Below, piece after piece: positions 1 to 6,891 of a DNA stretch of 11,969 bases; the stretch's first letter is position 1; each line of letters begins with the position of its first letter. The stretch is taken from positions 1-11,969 of the forward strand of contig JAKBAC010000105.1 in the NCBI GenBank assembly GCA_021809365.1, in the 5' to 3' direction. A program made the position numbers and the translations under genes. Under the pieces are notes generated by a model. That model saw only the letters and a list, made by a program, of their open reading frames with translations, made no database searches and had not been told where the DNA came from. Origin of the DNA: Planctomycetota bacterium (GTDB lineage: Bacteria > Planctomycetota > Phycisphaerae > WQYP01).

Positions 1-3
1 GGT

Positions 4-9
4 TATAAT
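4..9 (+). promoter_or_regulatory. Putative -10 box for the TPR protein gene
   Basis: A perfect TATAAT lies 72 nt before the preferred ATG at 82, which would give an untranslated leader of about 65 nt. Any -35 element would fall outside the window, so this rests on one hexamer only. Confidence 0.35.
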
Positions 10-68
10 AGTAAGCGATCCTGAAGCTTCGTGGCTGTAAAAAGTGCCTTCGCGGCCTGCGGCATATT

Positions 69-74
69 GAGGAG
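69..74 (+). promoter_or_regulatory. Ribosome binding site that sets the start at 82
   Basis: GAGGAG sits 7 nt before ATG 82. The in-frame GTG at 31 has no comparable site, and starting there would put 17 extra residues before the signal peptide. Confidence 0.6.
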
Positions 75-81
75 TTCACCG

Positions 82-1476
82 ATGAAAGCGCGTTTTGTAT
101 CGCTGGCTGGTGTTCTGATCACCATGGCCGCCTCGGCCCTGCACGCAGACACTATCACGCTTACCGACGGACGGGTTATTCAGGGGCATCTTGACCGAAG
201 CGGCAACAAATACGTCATTACGCCGAACCACGGCTTAGCATTTACAGTGCCGGTAAAAGATCTGGCGGGCATTGAGCTTGGCGGCCCGGCCACCCCGGCA
301 ACAGATGCAAAAAATGCGTTCAGTGCTTTGCAATATCATATCGGTCGCCAAACCAGCCTGAAAACCATTATTAAATCCATCAGCTATTTTATAGCACACT
401 ACGGACATTCCGCCTTTCTGAATAAAGCCCAGACCGAGCTGATTCAGTACCAGCAATATCGTTCTCTGGGCTTTGTCCGCTTTGCCGGCAAGTGGATGGC
501 CGCACAGCAGGTAAAAACACTTCAAGCCCAGTCCAGAGGAAAAATGGAGGCGGCGTTAACGCAATACAAGACCGGAAGATTTGAACGCTCCCACGCCTTG
601 GCACAGGCAGCCCTGAAAATCAACCCCGGTGACCGCGATGCCCTGATTATCCTTGGCGCTTTGGACTACCGAACCGGCAATTTGGCCGGGGCGGCGCGAC
701 ACTTTTCCGCGATACTGGCAAATAACCCCGGGGATGTGATTGCCGATAATGATTTGGCGATTACCGTTTATCATCAGCGACAGCAACCGCGGGCTTTGAT
801 CTATTACCGCAAGGCCTTGAATCGCGACAGTTCCAATCGACTGCTGCTGGATAATATTTTTATTGCATTAGATCATTACTCGGGCAACCACGTTGCGATG
901 CTGTATCAAAACGTGCACCATCTATTCACGCAGGCGGATGAAAAAATGCAGACTGCCATGGCCCGCAAGGGGCTGTACCGTATCGGTGCCGCGTGGGTTC
1001 CCGCAGCGATTCACAAACGAATGGCAATACAAATGGCTGCTTATGAAAAACAGAAAACTGCCCTGCAGGCCCAATATGATTCCGCTCGATTATATCTGCA
1101 TGGTGTAGAACAACAGATTCAACAGCTTGTGACGCAGATGAATTCCATCAATGCGTCCATTGGCTACCTGCAGGTAGAGCAAAGTTACAGTTACATGCAG
1201 ACCGGCTTTGTAGACTTAAACTACCAGGCCCTGATGAGCGGCTACATGGCGCAGTTGGCCGAAGTGCAAGCCCAGAAAGCCACGCTTCAGAGTAAGGAAA
1301 TTTCTACCCTGACGGTACTGAAACAAATGCGGCTTCAGGCTAAGCTGCTCGAAAAATCAGCCCCGGCCAGAGCATTCACGGTGCATCAGCGCATGATGCT
1401 GCCCGGAGATTTAACCCATGTCCCGCCGCCGGCAGCCCTGATGGTGGCCGCCCCACAATTGCCGGTTAAAGAATAA
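82..1476 (+). CDS. Exported TPR and coiled-coil protein, function unknown
   Basis: This 464-residue protein is probably exported. It begins MKAR, has a hydrophobic stretch, and shows a likely signal peptidase I site after residues 20-22 (LHA), before Asp23. The mature N-terminus (about 23-70) reads 'ITLTDGRVIQGHL...VPVKDLAGIEL', the small beta-rich segment often found at the start of planctomycete exported TPR proteins. Residues of about 153-260 form roughly three tetratricopeptide repeats (for example 'DALIILGALDYRTGNLAGAARHF' read in part, with the PGD turns). Residues of about 310-425 are Gln/Ala/Leu-rich and look coiled coil. The tail is Pro/Ala-rich. TPRs imply protein binding, and no catalytic motif is visible. 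ATG 82 is chosen over GTG 31 because of the GAGGAG site and the signal peptide. The gene is convergent with the ylbF-like gene and their ends overlap by 11 bp. Envelope scaffold function is an inference. Confidence 0.82.
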   Translation: MKARFVSLAGVLITMAASALHADTITLTDGRVIQGHLDRSGNKYVITPNHGLAFTVPVKDLAGIELGGPATPATDAKNAFSALQYHIGRQTSLKTIIKSISYFIAHYGHSAFLNKAQTELIQYQQYRSLGFVRFAGKWMAAQQVKTLQAQSRGKMEAALTQYKTGRFERSHALAQAALKINPGDRDALIILGALDYRTGNLAGAARHFSAILANNPGDVIADNDLAITVYHQRQQPRALIYYRKALNRDSSNRLLLDNIFIALDHYSGNHVAMLYQNVHHLFTQADEKMQTAMARKGLYRIGAAWVPAAIHKRMAIQMAAYEKQKTALQAQYDSARLYLHGVEQQIQQLVTQMNSINASIGYLQVEQSYSYMQTGFVDLNYQALMSGYMAQLAEVQAQKATLQSKEISTLTVLKQMRLQAKLLEKSAPARAFTVHQRMMLPGDLTHVPPPAALMVAAPQLPVKE

Positions 1477-1858
1477 GCTTGGAGGCCGGCTGCTGAATTT
1501 GTCCGGCCGATGCCGCCTCCGGCTGATTAATGCCGGCGGTGATGGCTTCCTGTACCTTGCGCATCAATTCCATGTACTGCATTTGCGATCCAATTAGCTT
1601 TTTCAGCAGCGGGTGCATGGCCACGCTTTGTTGCAGCGACTGCGCCTTTTGCTTTTCGGCAATCTCAATAGGCTGCATTGAGGCTTCTTTCATGGACAAT
1701 TGCTCCACGAGTTGCTCAAACTGTTCCAGCAAACTTTTGGCTCCGATGTCCAATTCAAGCTGACGCGATAATTCCCTATAATCTTTGATGGCCTCCTGAT
1801 TGCCGATCAATTCGCCAAGTTTGCGGGCTTCCGCCAATAACACATAATCTTCGGCCAC
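1466..1858 (-). CDS. YlbF/YmcA-family (Com_YlbF) protein
   Basis: This small, all-helical, Gln/Leu-rich protein has 130 residues from the preferred GTG start. It reads 'AEDYVLLAEARKLGELIG' at the N-terminus, then 'YRELSRQLELDI', 'HPLLKKLIGSQMQYMELMRKVQEAI' and a low-complexity tail. That is the layout of the YlbF/YmcA family, whose Bacillus members form a complex with YaaT that influences RNase Y and mRNA processing. No catalytic residues are expected. An ATG at 1894 would add 12 residues, but it has no Shine-Dalgarno and sits just behind a 10-bp stem. GTG 1858 has AAGGAG 6 nt upstream and matches the usual family start. The 3' end overlaps the convergent TPR gene by 11 bp. The role in this organism is unknown, and no YmcA or YaaT partner is in the window. 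Confidence 0.8.
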   Translation of the reverse strand: MAEDYVLLAEARKLGELIGNQEAIKDYRELSRQLELDIGAKSLLEQFEQLVEQLSMKEASMQPIEIAEKQKAQSLQQSVAMHPLLKKLIGSQMQYMELMRKVQEAITAGINQPEAASAGQIQQPASKLIL

Positions 1859-1864
1859 CGAAAT

Positions 1865-1870
1865 CTCCTT
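1865..1870 (-). promoter_or_regulatory. Ribosome binding site supporting GTG start at 1858
   Basis: On the minus strand AAGGAG is followed by 6 nt and then GTG. It lies inside the longer reading frame that begins with ATG 1894, so it argues for the shorter protein. Confidence 0.55.
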
Positions 1871-1902
1871 TGTCGCGTGGGCACATTCACTCATACCATT
1901 GC

Positions 1903-1932
1903 TCGGTCAAGCCTGCAAACAAGCTTGACCGA
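1903..1932 (-). promoter_or_regulatory. 10-bp inverted repeat at the probable ylbF transcription start
   Basis: The arms TCGGTCAAGC and GCTTGACCGA are perfectly complementary around a 10-nt centre. The element begins about where a transcript from the TATACT box at 1938-1943 would start, so it could be an operator or a 5' stem-loop on the ylbF message. There is no T-run, so a terminator is less likely. The inverted repeat is seen directly; its role is inferred. Confidence 0.5.
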
Positions 1933-1937
1933 CCACC

Positions 1938-1965
1938 AGTATAGCCGGTCTTTATCCACACACAA
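1938..1965 (-). promoter_or_regulatory. Candidate promoter of the ylbF-like gene
   Basis: On the minus strand, TTGTGT (1960-1965), a 16-nt spacer and TATACT (1938-1943, 5 of 6 matches to TATAAT) lie about 80 nt before the GTG start. The -35 match is weak, with 3 of 6 bases. Confidence 0.35.
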
Positions 1966-2193
1966 ATTCCGGCCGCCGCACCGGCCGCAGTGCGGGCGGC
2001 GATTTCTCCGGGCGGGACCGAAATAACGCGCGATCAGAAACAAAATCACACCGTCTGGTCCAGCGGCAGCGGGGCGCGGCCAAGGTGCGTTCCACCACCG
2101 GCAAAGCCGGCGGCTTTGTGAAGTCTGTCTGCAACGTCTAACCACATCTCGCATCCGGCAAAACCGCAGCACCAGCGCATTAACACAGAACAG

Positions 2194-2210
2194 GCAGGCG
2201 GGACGCCTGC
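2194..2210 (-). terminator. Hairpin after the trpB-lipoprotein unit, possible terminator or REP-like unit
   Basis: GCAGGCG and CGCCTGC form a perfect 7-bp GC stem with a 3-nt loop, about 37 nt downstream of the lipoprotein stop. The following minus-strand sequence (CTGTTCTG) has only scattered Ts, so efficient intrinsic termination is uncertain. Similar 'GCAGGCGTCCCGCCTGC' units could be dispersed repeats in this lineage; that needs the genome to check. Confidence 0.4.
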
Positions 2211-2220
2211 GTTACCTCTT

Positions 2221-2240
2221 CTAACTCCTAACTCCTAACT
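2221..2240. repeat. Heptamer tandem repeat (CTAACTC)
   Basis: Two exact CTAACTC units are followed by a partial third (CTAACT). Read on the minus strand this is GAGTTAG repeated, lying 6 nt past the lipoprotein stop codon and next to the GC hairpin. It is a short tandem repeat of unknown role. Confidence 0.6.
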
Positions 2241-2246
2241 ACTCCG

Positions 2247-2612
2247 TTACTTCCGTGGCCTCGTAGCCGGCACCGCATCCTCATGTACCTGCATAATCGT
2301 CGACGGGGGTGGCGGCGGCGGAGCCACCGCAGCGGTAGTATGAGGGGCCAGAACACTTAACACAGTAACGACGTGCGGCTTGCCGTTGGGCCGGTTGGGC
2401 AGCGTTACCACAACCAGGGCGTGAGGACCTGGCGCATCCAAAAGTGAGGCTTCGCTGTTATAGCCCGAAGGGGATCGCAGGGCAGATTGCGGCCGCAACG
2501 GTGCCTTTCCACACCCCGCCAGCAACATAATTCCGCCGACCAGACCAATGCTTTTCCAGGCAACTGCCCCACTTGAACCATTTAAGCGCGATGATCTTTG
2601 ATGGCGTGCCAT
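2247..2612 (-). CDS. Small predicted lipoprotein, function unknown
   Basis: This 121-residue protein has a basic n-region (residues 1-20, including RHQRSSR), a hydrophobic stretch 'SIGLVGGIMLL' and a lipobox LLAGC with the lipidation Cys at 34. The mature part is short and low in complexity. It contains 'PHALVVVTLPNRPNGKPHVVTVLSV' (shown here in two overlapping halves of one hydrophobic beta-like stretch), a run of six prolines and a TRPRK tail. No known domain is recognised. The ATG lies 2 nt after the trpB stop, so translation is probably coupled to trpB and the two are co-transcribed. Nothing in the sequence links it to tryptophan synthesis. Membrane attachment is inferred from the lipobox. 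Confidence 0.72.
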   Translation of the reverse strand: MARHQRSSRLNGSSGAVAWKSIGLVGGIMLLAGCGKAPLRPQSALRSPSGYNSEASLLDAPGPHALVVVTLPNRPNGKPHVVTVLSVLAPHTTAAVAPPPPPPSTIMQVHEDAVPATRPRK

Positions 2613-2614
2613 GT

Positions 2615-3919
2615 TTACACTTTCTTTCCCGCGGCAGATTGCTCGTCGATAAGCCGTGATACTTCCATGCAGTCTTTATCCCCGCGACCGCTTAAATTGA
2701 CGATTAAAATTTGATCGTTGCTCATTGTGGCGGCCAATTGGACCGCGTAGGCGATGGCATGGGCGGATTCCAAGGCTGGTATGATTCCCTCACGCTTCGC
2801 TAAAAGACTGAACGCCTCAAGCGCCTGCGCATCGGATATGGAGACATACTTCACACGGTGGGTATCTTTCCAATAGGCGTGTTCAGGCCCCACGCCCGGG
2901 TAATCCAATCCCGCGCTGACGCTGTGAACATCGGCGGTTTGGCCATCACTATTCTGCAAAACATACGAAAGCGATCCGTGCAGCACGCCGGGCTGCCCCA
3001 TGCTTAACGATGCGGCATGTTCTCCGGCCATCATGCCGCGTCCCCCGGCCTCAACGCCGAAGAGTTTGACTGTTGCATCATCCACGAAGGGGTAAAACAT
3101 TCCCGCGGCATTGGACCCGCCGCCCACACATGCCACAATCGCATCGGGCAGGCGACCCAGCATTTCCAGCGCTTGCCCGCGTGTTTCTTTGCCGATCACG
3201 CTTTGAAAATCGCGGACAATTTGAGGAAACGGGTGCGGCCCCACCACGCTTCCAATAATGTAATGCGTATGCTCAACGGAACCCATCCAATCACGCATGG
3301 CCTCGTTGGTTGCATCTTTAAGCGTTCGGGATCCGCTTTCCACCGGCACCACCCGCGCCCCCATAAGTCTCATGCGAAATACATTCAGCGATTGGCGGCG
3401 AATATCTTCCGACCCCATGTAGACATCACATTGCAGTCCAAACGCCGCCGCCGCTGTGGCCGTGGCTACGCCGTGCTGCCCCGCGCCGGTCTCAGCGATC
3501 ACGCGTTTTTTTCCCATTCTTAAGGTCAGCAATCCCTGCCCGATCGTGTTGTTGATTTTATGCGCACCGGTATGCGCCAGGTCTTCACGCTTCAGATAAA
3601 TCTGTGCTCCACCCGCCAGGTCGGTGAGGCGCTGTGCGAAATACAGCGGCGTTTTGCGTCCCACAAATTGCCGCAGGTAATATTCCAATTCCTTCTCAAA
3701 CGCGGGGTCGTTCCTGGCGCGTTGATATTCCTCGGATAATTGGCTCACCGCCGCCATCAGCGTTTCCGGGACATATACGCCGCCGTAGGGGCCGAAATGC
3801 CCCGTGGTATCCGGTACGCGACTGGTTGCCGCATTGCGACCAACGGACTCGTGAATGGTTCGTGATGAAAGCCGATTGGCTGCGGATGCTGAAGGCTGGA
3901 TAACCACGGTAGAACTCAT
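2615..3919 (-). CDS. trpB: Tryptophan synthase beta chain
   Basis: This PLP enzyme joins indole and L-serine to make tryptophan, normally as an alpha2-beta2 complex with TrpA in the cytosol. The 434 residues carry the expected marks. '[14 protein letters not shown]' starts the core at about 41. 'HTGAHKINN' holds the PLP lysine, K121. 'AETGAGQHG' holds the catalytic-site glutamate E143, at the same 22-residue spacing as K87/E109 of the Salmonella enzyme. The PLP phosphate loop GGGSNAAG is at about 266, and NLSGRGDKD lies near the C-terminus. The N-terminus is about 34 residues longer than in Salmonella. The ATG at 3919 has AGGAG 5 nt upstream. No trpA or other trp gene is in the window. It lies 77 nt downstream of the GH63-type gene and 2 nt before the lipoprotein gene. 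Confidence 0.97.
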   Translation of the reverse strand: MSSTVVIQPSASAANRLSSRTIHESVGRNAATSRVPDTTGHFGPYGGVYVPETLMAAVSQLSEEYQRARNDPAFEKELEYYLRQFVGRKTPLYFAQRLTDLAGGAQIYLKREDLAHTGAHKINNTIGQGLLTLRMGKKRVIAETGAGQHGVATATAAAAFGLQCDVYMGSEDIRRQSLNVFRMRLMGARVVPVESGSRTLKDATNEAMRDWMGSVEHTHYIIGSVVGPHPFPQIVRDFQSVIGKETRGQALEMLGRLPDAIVACVGGGSNAAGMFYPFVDDATVKLFGVEAGGRGMMAGEHAASLSMGQPGVLHGSLSYVLQNSDGQTADVHSVSAGLDYPGVGPEHAYWKDTHRVKYVSISDAQALEAFSLLAKREGIIPALESAHAIAYAVQLAATMSNDQILIVNLSGRGDKDCMEVSRLIDEQSAAGKKV

Positions 3920-3957
3920 GACAACTCCTGCAATAACCTCTCTCCATCATAGGAGCG

Positions 3958-4002
3958 GGGTAATGATCCATGCAAATCCTGGGCATGGCACGGTTGTTAC
4001 CC
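3958..4002 (-). promoter_or_regulatory. Nested inverted repeat between the GH63-type gene and trpB
   Basis: The outer arms GGGTAA (3958-3963) and TTACCC (3997-4002) enclose inner arms CCATGC (3968-3973) and GCATGG (3983-3988). The outer arm includes the stop codon of the GH63-type gene. There is no T-run after it in the direction of transcription. It may be a processing or partial-termination structure before trpB, or simple chance; each stem is only 6 bp. Confidence 0.3.
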
Positions 4003-6693
4003 GCCGGTTTGCGTGTAGGTGCGGGCCAGATAATCGATAAGCTGCACCACCAAGGCGGTCCAGCCGGTTTGATGCGAAGCCCCGATTCCGGCACCGTTAT
4101 CGCCCTGAAAATATTCATAAAATAAGATAAAGTCCTTCCATAAGGGATTATCCTGGAACATGCTCTCGCCGCCAAAAACCGGACGCTGCCCCTTATCATC
4201 GCGCACAAAAATGGAAATCATCCGGCGGGCCAGCTCCTCCGATAATTGCAGAAGATTAATCTCCTCTCCGGGCTTGCCCGGGCGCGGCACCTTCAGTTGC
4301 TCGCCGTAAAAGCGGTTGTAGGTTCGTAGCGACGTGATCAACAGATAGCTCGTCGGGAACCAGATGGGGCCGCGCCAATTGGAATTGCCCCCGAAAGCTC
4401 CATCCTGTGATTCCGCGGGTTCATACTGCACCACCCGTTCACTGCCATCAATACGAAGACGGTACGGCTCATTAAGATAATGGCGCGATAGCGAGCGAAT
4501 GCCATAGGGGGAAAGAAATTCATTTTCATCCACCACGCGCGACAACGCCCGCCGCAGTCGATCACCGTGGCAGATACTTAGCAGGCAATGAGACCCATCC
4601 GCGCTCCACGTGCAACCCACGGTCCGATTGTTGACCTGTTGCCGAAATTCTTCCGATTCCAGACGATCTTTGATGGCGGGCAGATTTTCAATCCACTTTT
4701 TCTCCAGCACTTGCGCAGCATACAGCGGAATCAGGCCTACGTTGGATCGCAGTCGCAGAGGCATGCTCTTCCCGTCGGTCGTGGTGATTTTGTCATAATA
4801 AAATCCGTCCTGCTCATCCCACAAACCATCCCCGCTGCGCATCGAGCCGTTAATCGCCTTGGATATAGCCAGGAAATGATCAAAAAACTTCACCGCCAGG
4901 TGGCTGTATACCGGATCATGCTGCGCCAGTTCCAGTCCGATCATCATCATGTTCAGGCAGAACAGCCCCATCCAGCCGGTGGCATCCGCCTGTTCGAGTT
5001 TTTCGCCGTCGGGGAGTTTTTCACTGCGGTCAAATACGGATATATTATCCAACCCCAGAAATCCGCCTTCAAATACGTTCTGCCCCTGGCTGTCTTTGCG
5101 GTTGACCCACCAGACAAAATTCAACAGCAGCTTGTGATAAACCCGTTCCAGAAACGCCCGGTCGCCTGCACCGTTGTTGGTCCGTTTTTCCTTGTTGTAG
5201 ACACGCCAGGCCGCCAGTGCCTGCACCGGCGGATTAACATCACCGAACGCCCACTCATAACTGGGCAACTGCCCGGATAAATTTTGAAAGCGTTCGGAAC
5301 AGACCAGTTCCAACTGGCTTTTAGCCATATTGATATCAACATAGCACAAGGTCAGGCAGTGGAAAGCCCAGTCCCAGGCCGCAAACCAGGGATATTCCCA
5401 TTTATCCGGCATGACAATAACATCGTGCGCTTTAACGCGACGCCAGTTGCTGTTGCGCCCGTAAAGACGCTGTTCTGGTGCCGGAAAGTCGCCATCCCCT
5501 TTCAGCCATTGTCGCACGTCATAATTATAAAACTGCTTACTCCATAAAACTCCGGCGATGGCCAGGCGCTGAATTTGCCGCAGTTGGTCGTCACAGGTCG
5601 GCGGAAGCATGTCGGCGTAGAACGCATCCGCCTCGGCTATACGCTGGTCAAAGACTTCGCGGAAATCCTTAAATGGTTCAGCAAGTTCACCTTTCACCAG
5701 CACCACTTCCACAACTTGCGTTTCTCCTCCCGCCAGATGCCAGTGGTAATGCGTGGCGGCTTTCGTGCCGAAAGGCTGCTGATGCACCTTCGTATGATGG
5801 CCATCCACCACATATTCATGAAACGCGTCCTTGACCGCCGGATGCGTGTTGGGCGCTCCATAAAGCTTTTGCCGATTGGTCTCATTGAAGGTAAAAAGCG
5901 TCTCCATCGCGTTGCGGCTGTAAAGGCAATAGCGGCCCAATTCCGGATGATCAGCCAGCAGCGTCACATCCCCCGAGTCGCATGGGCTTTGCAGTCGAAT
6001 CACCGGCTCTTTTCCGGGCGGCACGTTCCAGGACCAGGTATTGCGAAACCAGAGCGTCGGCAGAATATGCAGCTCGGCGGCCTCCGTGCCGCAATTTTTC
6101 ACGGTACACCGGAAAAGAATCCGGTGGGTGTCCGCCTTGGCGTATTGAATCTGAATATCAAAAAAAGCGTTGTCGGAAAATACACCCGTATCCACGAGTT
6201 CATATTCCGGCTGCGTGCGACCGCGATGCCGATTGATCTCCACAAGTTCCCGGTAGGGAAATGCAGCATGAGGATAGCGGTACGTCATTTTCATATAGGA
6301 ATGTGACGGCGTATTGTCCTGATAAAACCAGTATTCTTTTACATCTTCACCATGATTGCCCTCTGCATTGGTGAGGCCGAACATGCGTTCTTTTAAAATC
6401 GGATCGCGGCCATTCCAGAATGCCGGCGCAAAACAGAGAATCTGCTGATCATCGCTGATTCCACCAATGCCGTCTTCGCTCCAGCGATACACTCTGCTGC
6501 GGGCCATATCATGCGTGAAGTAATTCCAGGCGTCACCATTGGGGGAATAATCTTCGCGCACGGTGCCCCATGCCCGCTCTGATAAATAAGGCCCCCATGC
6601 ACGCCATTGCGGCGCGGTTTTCCCATCAGTGAGGCGCCGTTGCTCCGTTTTATTGTCGGCCGAGGAGGGTGATGAATTTGCCGCATTGGCCAT
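3997..6693 (-). CDS. GH63/MGH1-type glycoside hydrolase, probably alpha-glucosidase-like
   Basis: This large protein (898 residues) has no signal peptide, so it is probably cytosolic. The N-terminal half (about 30-330), with 'WRAWGPYLSERAWGTVREDYS', 'YYWF'-like segments and 'FRNTWSW', is the beta-rich domain of bacterial GH63-like proteins. The C-terminal (alpha/alpha)6 barrel (about 360-895) carries 'WFAAWDWAFH' (near 437), 'QLPSYEWAFGDVNPP', 'GNSNWRGPIWFPTSYL' and 'YEYFQGDNGAGIGASHQTGW' (near 862). In this clan of inverting enzymes the acid and base are an Asp and a Glu; candidates here are the Asp in WDWAFH and the Glu in YEYF (my inference). The substrate cannot be read from sequence; family members act on terminal alpha-glucosyl groups. 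ATG 6693 has GGAG 8 nt upstream. The length is typical of this bacterial subgroup. Confidence 0.88.
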   Translation of the reverse strand: MANAANSSPSSADNKTEQRRLTDGKTAPQWRAWGPYLSERAWGTVREDYSPNGDAWNYFTHDMARSRVYRWSEDGIGGISDDQQILCFAPAFWNGRDPILKERMFGLTNAEGNHGEDVKEYWFYQDNTPSHSYMKMTYRYPHAAFPYRELVEINRHRGRTQPEYELVDTGVFSDNAFFDIQIQYAKADTHRILFRCTVKNCGTEAAELHILPTLWFRNTWSWNVPPGKEPVIRLQSPCDSGDVTLLADHPELGRYCLYSRNAMETLFTFNETNRQKLYGAPNTHPAVKDAFHEYVVDGHHTKVHQQPFGTKAATHYHWHLAGGETQVVEVVLVKGELAEPFKDFREVFDQRIAEADAFYADMLPPTCDDQLRQIQRLAIAGVLWSKQFYNYDVRQWLKGDGDFPAPEQRLYGRNSNWRRVKAHDVIVMPDKWEYPWFAAWDWAFHCLTLCYVDINMAKSQLELVCSERFQNLSGQLPSYEWAFGDVNPPVQALAAWRVYNKEKRTNNGAGDRAFLERVYHKLLLNFVWWVNRKDSQGQNVFEGGFLGLDNISVFDRSEKLPDGEKLEQADATGWMGLFCLNMMMIGLELAQHDPVYSHLAVKFFDHFLAISKAINGSMRSGDGLWDEQDGFYYDKITTTDGKSMPLRLRSNVGLIPLYAAQVLEKKWIENLPAIKDRLESEEFRQQVNNRTVGCTWSADGSHCLLSICHGDRLRRALSRVVDENEFLSPYGIRSLSRHYLNEPYRLRIDGSERVVQYEPAESQDGAFGGNSNWRGPIWFPTSYLLITSLRTYNRFYGEQLKVPRPGKPGEEINLLQLSEELARRMISIFVRDDKGQRPVFGGESMFQDNPLWKDFILFYEYFQGDNGAGIGASHQTGWTALVVQLIDYLARTYTQTGG

Positions 6694-6891
6694 GATAGGT
6701 CTCCACAGTTAAGTTCCTTAAAGCACGGACGGTCCCCAAAGTGATTCCGCCAGAGCTTCAGGCCATGTCCTTCATAACGACTTTGCACGAAAATTTCCAG
6801 TGCTTTTGACCGCGACATGACCACAACACGCCCCGGCTATCGCTCGGCGCAGGATCCTTCGGCGAAGATCATCGCGGAATCCGGTAGATGA

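Larger units (their letters stand above)
1895..2246. other. Intergenic stretch without a convincing gene
   Basis: This gap between the ylbF-like and lipoprotein genes holds the 1903-1932 inverted repeat and candidate promoter. It also has GC-rich imperfect stems around 1971-2005, a small stem CCGGC/GCCGG at 2098-2110, the GCAGGCG/CGCCTGC hairpin at 2194-2210 and a heptamer repeat at 2221-2240. Minus-strand open frames exist here (93 and 60 codons), but they are Arg/Pro/Cys-rich, resemble no known protein and lack a ribosome binding site. The cluster of short repeats suggests dispersed repeat DNA or gene debris. Confidence 0.5.

Noticed and set aside
11..30. GTAAGCG near the left edge, which resembles the start of some IS66 terminal repeats
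   Set aside because: Only seven bases match, there is no partner repeat, and the IS66 remnant is at the far end of the window in an orientation that does not connect to it.
1891..2172. Minus-strand open frames of 93 and 60 codons in the gap before the ylbF-like gene
   Set aside because: They are Arg/Pro/Cys/Trp-rich in the way of GC-rich noncoding DNA, have no ribosome binding site, span the hairpins and resemble no known protein.
3017..3523. Plus-strand frame of 168 codons opposite trpB
   Set aside because: trpB is certain here, and the opposite frame shows no domain or ribosome binding site.
4588..6306. Long plus-strand frames (230 and 243 codons) opposite the GH63-type gene
   Set aside because: They are antisense shadows of a gene with clear family motifs; their residue patterns mirror the coding strand.
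6393..6824. Minus-strand frame of 143 codons over the start of the GH63-type gene; its first 40 residues look protein-like
   Set aside because: Most of it lies out of frame inside the well-supported GH63-type gene, the GTG start has no ribosome binding site, and nothing is recognised.
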